Origin: Burkholderiaceae bacterium
GTDB taxonomy: Bacteria > Pseudomonadota > Gammaproteobacteria > Burkholderiales > Burkholderiaceae_C
Assembly (NCBI GenBank): GCA_023268425.1
Contig: JALRFN010000258.1
Span: 1 to 8,022, forward strand
DNA: 8,022 nt
Direction of reading: 5' to 3'
The position numbers were made by a program, and so were the translations under genes. Shown piece by piece: positions 1 to 5,743 of the stretch (positions are counted from its first letter, which is position 1; every line of letters begins with the position of its first letter). Under the pieces are notes generated by a model, which was not told the origin of the DNA, searched no databases, and saw only the letters and a list, made by a program, of their open reading frames with translations.

Positions 1-86
1 GTGATGCCTTGAACGCCCACTGCCGCGAGGGCTTCGCGCACCTCGTCGAGCTTGAAGGGCTTGATGATTGCGGTCACCAGTTTCAT
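1..86 (-). CDS. glnK: Nitrogen regulatory protein PII, GlnK type (5' fragment, 28 codons)
   Basis: This is the N-terminus of a PII signal-transduction protein, a small trimeric cytoplasmic sensor of 2-oxoglutarate, ATP/ADP and (through uridylylation) glutamine. The 28 visible residues begin MKLVTAIIKPFKLDEVREAL and continue through a VGVQGI segment, which is almost the same as the start of E. coli GlnK and its close paralogue GlnB. The family is about 112 residues long, so roughly three quarters lies beyond the left edge, including the uridylylated tyrosine and the T-loop. The ATG at 86-84 is preceded by AAAGGAG at a 5-base spacing, so the start is secure. I prefer GlnK to GlnB because the MKLVT start resembles E. 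coli GlnK and because a sigma-54 promoter with NtrC-like sites lies directly upstream, the usual arrangement for glnK-amtB. amtB itself is not visible. PII membership is certain; the paralogue assignment is likely. Confidence 0.9.
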   Translation of the reverse strand, partial: MKLVTAIIKPFKLDEVREALAAVGVQGI

Positions 87-91
87 GTTCG

Positions 92-98
92 CTCCTTT
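92..98 (-). promoter_or_regulatory. Ribosome binding site of glnK
   Basis: On the minus strand this reads AAAGGAG, followed by five bases (CGAAC) and then the ATG at 86. It is a strong Shine-Dalgarno match and fixes the glnK start. Confidence 0.85.
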
Positions 99-124
99 CG
101 AAAAGCATGGATATGCACGCCTTC

Positions 125-140
125 AGCACGGAGCGTGCCA
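125..140 (-). promoter_or_regulatory. Sigma-54 (RpoN) -24/-12 promoter of glnK
   Basis: The minus strand reads TGGCACG-CTCC-GTGCT. The RpoN consensus is TGGCACG-N4-TTGC(A/T): the -24 element matches fully, the spacing is exact, and the -12 element has one mismatch (GTGCT for TTGCT) while keeping the essential GC. Counting 12 bases from that GC puts transcription start near base 114, giving a leader of about 28 bases with the ribosome binding site in its 3' half. RpoN promoters need an upstream activator, and two NtrC-like dyads lie at suitable distances. This is read directly from the sequence; activity is inferred. Confidence 0.82.
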
Positions 141-204
141 AGCACTCCAAAGCGAATTTCTCGCCCACCAAGCCCCAAATTGCGCCGCCAAGCCGCCATG
201 ACAG

Positions 205-221
205 TGCACCAGTCTGGCGCC
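205..221. promoter_or_regulatory. NtrC-like binding site, promoter-proximal
   Basis: The site reads TGCACC-AGTCT-GGCGCC. The NtrC consensus is the dyad TGCACC-N5-GGTGCA, so the left half matches fully, the 5-base spacer is exact, and the right half matches at four of six positions. Its centre (213) is about 99 bp upstream of the predicted glnK start near 114, a normal enhancer distance for NtrC. It is the weaker of the two dyads and gains support from its partner 29 bp away. Confidence 0.6.
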
Positions 222-233
222 GCATCGGCAATT

Positions 234-250
234 TGCACCGAAGTGGTGCG
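234..250. promoter_or_regulatory. NtrC-like binding site, promoter-distal, near-consensus
   Basis: The site reads TGCACC-GAAGT-GGTGCG, matching 11 of the 12 conserved bases of the NtrC dyad TGCACC-N5-GGTGCA with the exact spacer. Its centre (242) is about 128 bp upstream of the predicted glnK start and 29 bp, close to three helical turns, from the other dyad. That places both sites on the same DNA face, as needed for cooperative NtrC oligomers. The paired-enhancer layout resembles the well-known glnA enhancer of enteric bacteria. The site also lies about 20 bp upstream of the candidate comM promoter, so bound NtrC could influence both directions. Confidence 0.75.
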
Positions 251-270
251 CTCGCCTCAAGCCCGCGTGC

Positions 271-300
271 TTGGCGTCCGCGCGCCCACTTGGGCACAAT
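271..300 (+). promoter_or_regulatory. Candidate sigma-70-type promoter for comM
   Basis: A possible -35 element TTGGCG (271-276) and a possible -10 element CACAAT (295-300) are separated by 18 bp. Each keeps only part of the consensus (TTG of TTGACA; ACAAT resembling ATAAT). The predicted transcription start is around 307, leaving a leader of about 80 bases before the comM ATG. This is the best plus-strand candidate I can see in the gap, but such matches occur by chance in DNA of this composition. Confidence 0.35.
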
Positions 301-370
301 GGCTTTCACCCGCTGTCACCCACCCGCGCCCCACCCAAGCCCCCGCAGAGGGACTGCAACCGCGCACATC

Positions 371-376
371 AGGGAG
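371..376 (+). promoter_or_regulatory. Ribosome binding site that sets the comM start
   Basis: AGGGAG lies nine bases upstream of the ATG at 386. The comM reading frame stays open for more than 100 codons upstream of this ATG, so this site matters for choosing the start. Together with homology beginning at MGLAHVRSRAL, it marks 386 as the true start. Confidence 0.75.
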
Positions 377-385
377 AAACCGCCC

Positions 386-1918
386 ATGGGACTCGCCCAT
401 GTCCGCAGCCGCGCCTTGAGCGGCCTCAACGCCCCCGTGGTCGACGTCGAGGTCGATCTGGCCAATGGCCTGCCCAGCTTCACCTTGGTCGGGCTGGCCG
501 ACACCGAAGTCAAAGAGGCACGCGAGCGCGTGCGCGCCGCCATCCAAAACAGCGGCCTGAACTTCCCTCACAACAAACGCATCACCGTCAACCTGGCGCC
601 CGCCGACTTGCCCAAAGACTCGGGCCGCTTCGATTTGCCCATTGCGCTGGGCATCTTGGCGGCCTCCGGTCAGATTGATGTCGATCGACTGGCCGACTTC
701 ACCACCCTGGGCGAGTTGTCGCTGTCAGGCCGACTGCGGCCGGTGCGTGGTGCCTTGGCCACCAGCCTGGCCATGGCCCACGCTGCGGACCCAAGCGCCT
801 TGTTGTTGCCACTGGACAGCGCCCAAGAAGCCGCTTGGGTGCCGCAAGTGCGCGTTGCCGGCGCCGACAGCTTGCTGGACATCGTCGCTTGCCTGCAAAC
901 CCACGAACAAGCCGCCACCGACACCCCAAACAGTTGGCAATGGCTGCACGCCCAGCCCCCCGCGCCGCAACGCAGCGCTTTGGACATGGCTGACGTCAAA
1001 GGCCACGCTGCGGCCAAACGCGCCTTCGAGATCGCCGCCGCAGGTGGGCACTCACTTTTGCTGGTTGGCCCACCGGGCTCAGGAAAGTCCATGTTGGCCG
1101 CCCGTTTCGCCAGCCTGTTGCCACCGCTGAGCACCGAACAAGCGCTGGAGAGTGCGGCCATCTTGTCCTTGATGGGACGCTTTGACGCCAGTGCCTGGGG
1201 CCAACGCCCCATGGCCAGCCCGCACCACTCAGCCAGCGCAGCCGCCTTGATTGGTGGTGGCTCACCGCCCAAACCAGGGGCCATCACCCAAGCACACCTG
1301 GGCGCTTTGTTTTTGGACGAATTGCCCGAGTTCAACCGCGCAGCCCTGGAAGCCTTGCGCGAGCCACTGGAAACGGGGGAGGTGCACATCAGCCGGGCGG
1401 CCCACCACGCCTGCTTTCCCGCGCGCTTCCAACTGATCGCCGCCATGAACCCCTGTCCATGCGGCTACCTGGGACACGCGAAGAAAGCCTGTCGCTGCAC
1501 GCCCGATCAAGTGCACCGCTACCAAGGCCGCATCAGCGGCCCGCTGCTGGACCGCATCGACATCCACATCGAAGTGCCCGCCATTGATGCCAACGACTTG
1601 TTGCACGCCCCGGCAGGCGCCAGCAGCGCCGACATGGCTCAGCGCATCCACCAAGCCGCTGCACGCGCATTGCAACGCCAGGGTCACCCCAACCAAGCGC
1701 TGCAAGGCGAAGCGCTGTTGACACACGCCCAAGCCACCAGCGCAGCCCAGGCCATGGCGCAACAAGCTGCCGAGCGCTGGCAATGGTCCTCGCGGCGCGT
1801 GCACCGGGTGCTGCGCGTGGCCCGAAGCATCGCCGACTTGGCCAACAGCGACGCCGTCGCCGTCGAGCACGTGGCCGAAGCCATGCAGTACCAACGCGCT
1901 TTGCTGCAGCAGCCGTGA
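386..1918 (+). CDS. comM: ComM/YifB family Mg-chelatase-like AAA+ ATPase
   Basis: The protein has 510 residues, matching the family (E. coli YifB is about 506). In naturally competent bacteria ComM is a hexameric ATP-dependent DNA motor that extends recombination of incoming DNA by branch migration; in non-competent species its role is less clear. Domains in order: an N-terminal ChlI/Lon-protease-like domain (about 1-190, with PSFTLVGLADTEVKEARERV), an AAA+ core, and a C-terminal Mg-chelatase-type helical domain (about 410-505). Visible motifs are Walker A GPPGSGKS (228-235), Walker B ALFLDEL with D311 and E312, and a sensor asparagine in NPCPCGY (N355). A cysteine cluster at C357, C359, C369 and C371 is typical of the family and may bind zinc. 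GPLLDRIDIH (385-394) follows. The frame continues upstream, but only the ATG at 386 has both a ribosome binding site and the conserved N-terminus. No other competence gene is visible, so competence cannot be inferred. The gene diverges from glnK and ends 46 bases before the GT41 gene. Confidence 0.95.
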   Translation: MGLAHVRSRALSGLNAPVVDVEVDLANGLPSFTLVGLADTEVKEARERVRAAIQNSGLNFPHNKRITVNLAPADLPKDSGRFDLPIALGILAASGQIDVDRLADFTTLGELSLSGRLRPVRGALATSLAMAHAADPSALLLPLDSAQEAAWVPQVRVAGADSLLDIVACLQTHEQAATDTPNSWQWLHAQPPAPQRSALDMADVKGHAAAKRAFEIAAAGGHSLLLVGPPGSGKSMLAARFASLLPPLSTEQALESAAILSLMGRFDASAWGQRPMASPHHSASAAALIGGGSPPKPGAITQAHLGALFLDELPEFNRAALEALREPLETGEVHISRAAHHACFPARFQLIAAMNPCPCGYLGHAKKACRCTPDQVHRYQGRISGPLLDRIDIHIEVPAIDANDLLHAPAGASSADMAQRIHQAAARALQRQGHPNQALQGEALLTHAQATSAAQAMAQQAAERWQWSSRRVHRVLRVARSIADLANSDAVAVEHVAEAMQYQRALLQQP

Positions 1919-1950
1919 AGCACGCCACAGGCGCCACGCCGAGCAAGCCC

Positions 1951-1956
1951 TACACT
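1951..1956 (+). promoter_or_regulatory. Possible -10 element of a leaderless transcript for the GT41 gene
   Basis: TACACT, a reasonable -10 hexamer, ends eight bases before the ATG at 1965. Transcription would then begin at or within a few bases of the start codon and give a leaderless mRNA. Consistent with this, the 20 bases before the ATG contain no Shine-Dalgarno sequence. No good -35 element is visible about 17 bp upstream. The alternative is read-through from comM, whose stop is 46 bases away with no convincing terminator between them. Confidence 0.35.
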
Positions 1957-1964
1957 GCGGCTTG

Positions 1965-3535
1965 ATGTCAACGCCTGCCGCCCAACCCAGTCGCGCCGCA
2001 CAGCAAAGGCTTGTCGACGCCATTGCGCAACGGCGTCTGCCCGAAGCCATTGCCTTGAGCACCGAGCTCACCCAAAGCCACGCTGAACACGCTTTTGGCT
2101 GGCATTGCTTGGCGGTGGCCTTGGAGTTGAGTGACCGCTTTGAAGAGGCGCTGCCGCCCATGCTGCGCGCCATCGCCTTGAACGACCAAGACGGCCAAGC
2201 CTGGAGCAACCTGGCCAAGCTCTACAAAGACTTGGCGCGCTTTGACGACGCCATCGCCGCCAGCCACCGCGCCATCGCATTGCAGCCCAGTGACCTCGTG
2301 TCCCATGAGCGTTTGTTGTACCTGCTCAACCACATCGACGGACACCCAGACCCGGCGCTGAAACATGCTCGGGCCTTCGGCGCCTTGATGCACCGTTTGC
2401 ACCCAGTGGCTTTCACGCACGCCCAAGCCCACCGCCATGCGCGTTTGCGCGTGGGCTTGGTGTCCGCTGACTTTCGCCACCACCCCGTTGCCTACTTTCT
2501 GCAAGACCTGCTGAGCGCATGGCTGCGACTGGAGGTCGACATCGTTTTGGTCAACCTCAACACCCAAGCAGATGACCTGAGCGCCAAACTGCGTGCCTGC
2601 GTGCAATCAGGTGCTTTGGGTGAGGCCGCCTGGATGGACGTGGCACGCCTGCCGCTGGCCCAAGCCGCACAGCGCGTGCACGACGCCGAAATCGATGTCT
2701 TGGTCGACTTGGCCGGCTTATCGGGTGGGCATCGCTTGCCCTTGTTCGCGATGAGGCCAGCCCCCGTGCAAGTGAATTGGCTGGGCTACTTTGGCACCAC
2801 GGGTTTGGCCGAAATGGACGCGGTCTTGGTCGACCCTTATTGCCGCCCCGCTGAACTGGCCCCGCGTTTCACCGAGCGCTTGGTCAGCCTGCCTCATTCG
2901 CGCTTGTGCTATGGGCACGACGGTTTGCGCGATGCCCCGCCCGTCGCACCACTGCCTGCGCTCGAAAGAGGCCATGTGACGCTGGCTTGTTTTCAAAACC
3001 TGTCCAAGGTCACGCCAGAGGTGATGCATGTGTGGTCGCGCATCTTGCGCGCCAGACCGCAGACACACTTGCGGCTGCAAGGTCGGCAATTGGGCAACGC
3101 ACCAGGCCAAGACGCCGCGCGACAACGATTGACCGCGGCGGGCATTCCCTCGGATCGCTTGCAGCTGCACGCCAAGAACGACTACGTGAGCTACTTGCAT
3201 GCGCACGCCGAAGTGGACTTCATCGTCGATACGTTTCCGTTTCCAGGCGGCACGACGACGTGCGACGCCTTGTTCATGGGCGTGCCAACCCTGACCTTAG
3301 ACAAGCCTTCTTTGATTGGCCGCCAAGGCGCCAGCATGATGCACAACGTGCGGCTGTCCGACTGGGTCTGCGACAACGAAGACCAGCTGGTCGAGCGTGC
3401 CCTGTACTGGATTGATCATCCCGAGGAGTTGGCCGCACTGCGCCAGCGACTGCGCACACAAGTGCAGGCCTCCCCACTGTTTGACACCCAGCGCTTTGCC
3501 CACGACTGGCTCAACACCCTGCAGTCACTCCACGA
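1965..3535 (+). repeat. Unit 1 of the internal tandem duplication in the GT41 gene
   Basis: This is the first copy of a unit of about 1.55-1.6 kb. Catalytic-domain motifs recur in unit 2 at a constant 530-codon (1590-base) offset. Exact nucleotide matches survive, for example TGGCTTGTTTTCAAAAC at 2983-2999 and CGCGCATCTTGCGCGCC at 3037-3053. A 77-residue stretch starting at FTERLVSLP matches the second copy at about 53 positions by hand count. The TPR portion is clearly less conserved, with an offset of 533-534 codons caused by small indels. Confidence 0.85.
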
Positions 3536-5174
3536 TGCGCACTGGGCGAGCGCCAACACCGCCGCAACGACGCTTGCCATCGAGCCCCCTCATGCGGACC
3601 AAGTGGCCTTGTCGCAGCGCTTTGGCGAGCGCGCTTATGCAGAGGTCGCCAACACGGCGCGCGCTTGGACCACGCGCTGGCCAGATGCCGCCATTGCTTG
3701 GAAGTTTCTAGGCGCAGCCCTTGACCACCTGGGCCAATGGCCAGAAGCCGCCAGCGCCATGCAGCGCGCCATCGACCTGCAGCCCAACGACGCCGAAGCC
3801 TGGGGCAACTTGGGCAAGCTGAAAAAGGACTTGGGCGAACTGGATGCCGCCTTGGCGATTTACGAGCACGCCCTGACGCTGCAGCCAGATGATCTGTTGG
3901 TGCAGCAACGCCGCTTGTACGTGCTCAATCACCTCGACCACGCCGCGGCCACCAGCCGACATGACGCTGCGCGACGCTATGGCGCGGTCTTGCAGCGGCA
4001 ATACCCCAAGCGCTTCACCCACACGCCTCGACCCCCACGCCAACGCTTGCGCGTCGGGCTGGTCTCCGGGGATTTTTGCTACCACCCGGTGGGCTTGTTT
4101 TTGCAACACGTCGTGCGCGCACTCGTTGAACTGCCCGTCCAGTTGTACTTGTACGACAACACCCCCAAACGTGACGCGTTGACGCAAAGCCTGGTCGACA
4201 GCGTCCACGGTCAGGGCGCGTGGGTGGACATCCGCCGCATGAACGACCACGAAGCGGCCGATCGCATCGCACAAGACGACGTCGATGTTTTGCTCGACCT
4301 TTCTGGCCACACGGCAGGCAACCGACTGGCTGTGTTCGCTCAAGGGCCCGCTCGCTTACAAGGCGCGTGGCTGGGTTACTTTGGCACCACCGGCGTGCCC
4401 AACATGGCGTTCATCTTGAGCGATGCCGCCAGCACCCCTGCCTCAGACCAGGCCGCTTTCACCGAACGCATCGTGAACCTACCCACAACGCGCTTGTGCT
4501 ACGGCCATGACGACTTGGCCCGAGCGCCCGAAGTCAACGCGCTGCCCGCGCTCACGCGCGGACACATGACAGTGGCTTGTTTTCAAAACTTGAGCAAACT
4601 CACACCCGAAGTCTTGCGCGTGTGGGCGCGCATCTTGCGCGCCTCGCCGCACACGCGCTTGCGGCTGCAAAGCAAACAACTACAAGGTGACGCGGCGCAA
4701 GCCATGTGGCGACAACGCTTGGTCGAAGCGGGCGTGCCCGATGCACAACTGGCGCTGCACGCCCCGGGCAAATTGCTGGACTATTTCGCTGCGCACCACG
4801 AGGTCGACTTGATTTGGGACACCTTCCCGTTTCCCGGTGGCACCACCACCTGCGAAGCGCTGTGGATGGGGGTGCCGACCTTGACGCTGCAGGGCCACAG
4901 CATGATCGCGCGCCAAGGGGCCAGCCTGATGCACGCGGCCGGTTTGAGCGACTGGGTTTGTGCGGACTTGAAGACCTACGAATCGCAAGCCCTGGCGTGG
5001 TTGAACCGACCCGAAGCCTTGGCCAAACTGCGACAAGGCTTGCGCGAACGGGTGCGCCACAGTGCCTTATTTGACGCGCCTCGTTTCGCGCGCGATTGGT
5101 TGCAAACGCTGCGAAATTTGGTGGCCTCAAGCCCAGAGCAAACGCAAGGCCAAACCCAGCAAAACCACAGCTGA
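1965..5174 (+). CDS. Tandem-duplicated TPR / O-GlcNAc-transferase-like (GT41) protein
   Basis: This 1069-residue protein holds two complete TPR-plus-GT41 units in one chain. GT41 enzymes such as eukaryotic OGT transfer a sugar from a nucleotide sugar to serine/threonine of proteins in the cytoplasm; the donor and acceptors here are unknown. Unit 1 (about 1-523) has TPR helices at about 10-110 and a catalytic domain at about 155-520. Unit 2 (about 541-1054) has TPRs at about 545-643 and a catalytic domain at about 690-1050. By my alignment to OGT both units keep the DF-x-x-HP histidine (H173, H707; OGT H498), the lysine of CFQNLSK (K348, K878; OGT K842) and DTFPFPGGTTTC (422-433, 952-963). The OGT histidine before the TT pair is glycine in both, as I recall for many bacterial homologues. 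There is no signal peptide or membrane segment. I chose ATG 1965 over an in-frame TTG at 1962; neither has a ribosome binding site. The last 48 bases overlap the convergent exporter gene. Family assignment is firm; the acceptor is unknown and activity of both sites is unproven. Confidence 0.9.
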   Translation: MSTPAAQPSRAAQQRLVDAIAQRRLPEAIALSTELTQSHAEHAFGWHCLAVALELSDRFEEALPPMLRAIALNDQDGQAWSNLAKLYKDLARFDDAIAASHRAIALQPSDLVSHERLLYLLNHIDGHPDPALKHARAFGALMHRLHPVAFTHAQAHRHARLRVGLVSADFRHHPVAYFLQDLLSAWLRLEVDIVLVNLNTQADDLSAKLRACVQSGALGEAAWMDVARLPLAQAAQRVHDAEIDVLVDLAGLSGGHRLPLFAMRPAPVQVNWLGYFGTTGLAEMDAVLVDPYCRPAELAPRFTERLVSLPHSRLCYGHDGLRDAPPVAPLPALERGHVTLACFQNLSKVTPEVMHVWSRILRARPQTHLRLQGRQLGNAPGQDAARQRLTAAGIPSDRLQLHAKNDYVSYLHAHAEVDFIVDTFPFPGGTTTCDALFMGVPTLTLDKPSLIGRQGASMMHNVRLSDWVCDNEDQLVERALYWIDHPEELAALRQRLRTQVQASPLFDTQRFAHDWLNTLQSLHDAHWASANTAATTLAIEPPHADQVALSQRFGERAYAEVANTARAWTTRWPDAAIAWKFLGAALDHLGQWPEAASAMQRAIDLQPNDAEAWGNLGKLKKDLGELDAALAIYEHALTLQPDDLLVQQRRLYVLNHLDHAAATSRHDAARRYGAVLQRQYPKRFTHTPRPPRQRLRVGLVSGDFCYHPVGLFLQHVVRALVELPVQLYLYDNTPKRDALTQSLVDSVHGQGAWVDIRRMNDHEAADRIAQDDVDVLLDLSGHTAGNRLAVFAQGPARLQGAWLGYFGTTGVPNMAFILSDAASTPASDQAAFTERIVNLPTTRLCYGHDDLARAPEVNALPALTRGHMTVACFQNLSKLTPEVLRVWARILRASPHTRLRLQSKQLQGDAAQAMWRQRLVEAGVPDAQLALHAPGKLLDYFAAHHEVDLIWDTFPFPGGTTTCEALWMGVPTLTLQGHSMIARQGASLMHAAGLSDWVCADLKTYESQALAWLNRPEALAKLRQGLRERVRHSALFDAPRFARDWLQTLRNLVASSPEQTQGQTQQNHS
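3588..5130 (+). repeat. Unit 2 of the internal tandem duplication in the GT41 gene
   Basis: This is the second copy of the TPR-plus-GT41 unit, joined to the first by a linker of about 20 residues (about 523-543). The 17-base matches reappear at 4573-4589 and 4627-4643. The alignment starts just after the linker and ends at the equivalent of the unit 1 DWL-x-TL helix. A polar glutamine-rich tail of about 15 residues follows and has no counterpart in unit 1. Confidence 0.85.
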
Positions 5175-5741
5175 GACGCGGTTCAAAACGCGCTGCACGC
5201 CGGGTCGCTCGCGCCAAAACCGCCCCAAGCGACCCGCGAACACCGCCACCGCACCAAACAAAAACAAGGTGGTCAAGTTGAACAAACTGCCCAGCGCCAA
5301 CAGTTGTGGCATGGCCGCCTGAGAGGCATCGACAAACTGCGGCAGCAAAGCCAAAAAGAACAAGGCCACTTTGGGGTTGCTCAAGTTCATGAACACCCCA
5401 CGCCGCCACAGGGCGCTTGGCGATTGGGGCTGCGCAGCGGGCCTTGTCGGCGCGCCCGATTGCCAAGCGGCCCACGCCAAACGCATCAAATAAAGAGCGC
5501 CCAACACCTGAACCAGTTGCATGGCCCACGGGGTTGCCAACAACAAGGCCGCCAGGCCCAGACTGACCAGCAGGGTGTGCACCAGCAAACCCGTGCACAA
5601 ACCCAAAACCACCCACAGCGCGGCACGCGCGCCGTGGGTCAGGGCTTGGGTCAAGACAAACACGTTGTCTGGCCCAGGCGCCAAGCCCAACAAGACGGTC
5701 ACGCCAACGAAGGACAGGACCGTCTGCAGGCTCAGCGGCAT
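5127..5741 (-). CDS. LysE/RhtB family amino-acid exporter
   Basis: This 204-residue inner-membrane protein belongs to the LysE/RhtB translocator family, which exports amino acids and related compounds (lysine, homoserine, threonine or others, depending on the member). Five to six hydrophobic segments are visible. The family signature LAPGPDN is at 20-26, a G-x-x-x-G-x-x-x-H pattern at 47-55 lies in the second helix, and FMNLSNPKVALFF at 117-129 matches the conserved loop before the fourth helix. The length is normal (about 200-210). I chose the ATG at 5741-5739 because it overlaps the metH stop codon as UGAUG and begins at the conserved N-terminus. A GTG at 5762 would add seven residues inside the metH reading frame. 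There is no ribosome binding site of its own, so translation probably relies on ribosomes finishing metH. The 3' end overlaps the convergent GT41 gene by 48 bases. The substrate cannot be read from the sequence; neighbouring metH hints at methionine, homocysteine or a related compound, which is only inference. Confidence 0.92.
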   Translation of the reverse strand: MPLSLQTVLSFVGVTVLLGLAPGPDNVFVLTQALTHGARAALWVVLGLCTGLLVHTLLVSLGLAALLLATPWAMQLVQVLGALYLMRLAWAAWQSGAPTRPAAQPQSPSALWRRGVFMNLSNPKVALFFLALLPQFVDASQAAMPQLLALGSLFNLTTLFLFGAVAVFAGRLGRFWRERPGVQRVLNRVSAVVLLGLALRLLWA

Positions 5742-5743
5742 CA
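5739..5743 (-). promoter_or_regulatory. UGAUG stop/start overlap coupling metH to the exporter gene
   Basis: On the minus strand TGATG carries the metH stop TGA (5743-5741) and the exporter start ATG (5741-5739), sharing one A. The preceding 20 bases contain no Shine-Dalgarno sequence. This is a classic arrangement for termination-reinitiation, implying that the two genes are co-transcribed and translated in a linked ratio. Confidence 0.75.

Noticed and set aside
68..385. A longer N-terminal version of ComM starting upstream of 386
   Set aside because: The frame is open, but the extension does not resemble the family, crosses the glnK promoter and NtrC sites, and would make the protein about 100 residues too long. 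The ATG at 386 has a ribosome binding site and the conserved N-terminus.
1442..1510. The cysteine cluster in ComM as a separate inserted zinc-ribbon
   Set aside because: The NPCPCGY-x-n-C-x-C pattern is a normal part of the ComM/YifB family rather than an insertion.
1929..1942. A possible rho-independent terminator after comM
   Set aside because: Only a 4-bp GGCG/CGCC stem can form and no run of T follows, so I do not call a terminator.
1262..2218. A 318-codon open frame on the minus strand across the end of comM and the start of the GT41 gene
   Set aside because: It is antisense to two recognisable proteins and resembles no family I know; open antisense frames of this size are expected in this base composition.
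3536..3587. A frameshift or lost stop between two formerly separate GT41 genes at the unit junction
   Set aside because: The frame is continuous, the linker is ordinary coding sequence without a ribosome binding site or start that would define a second gene, and both units align in the same frame.
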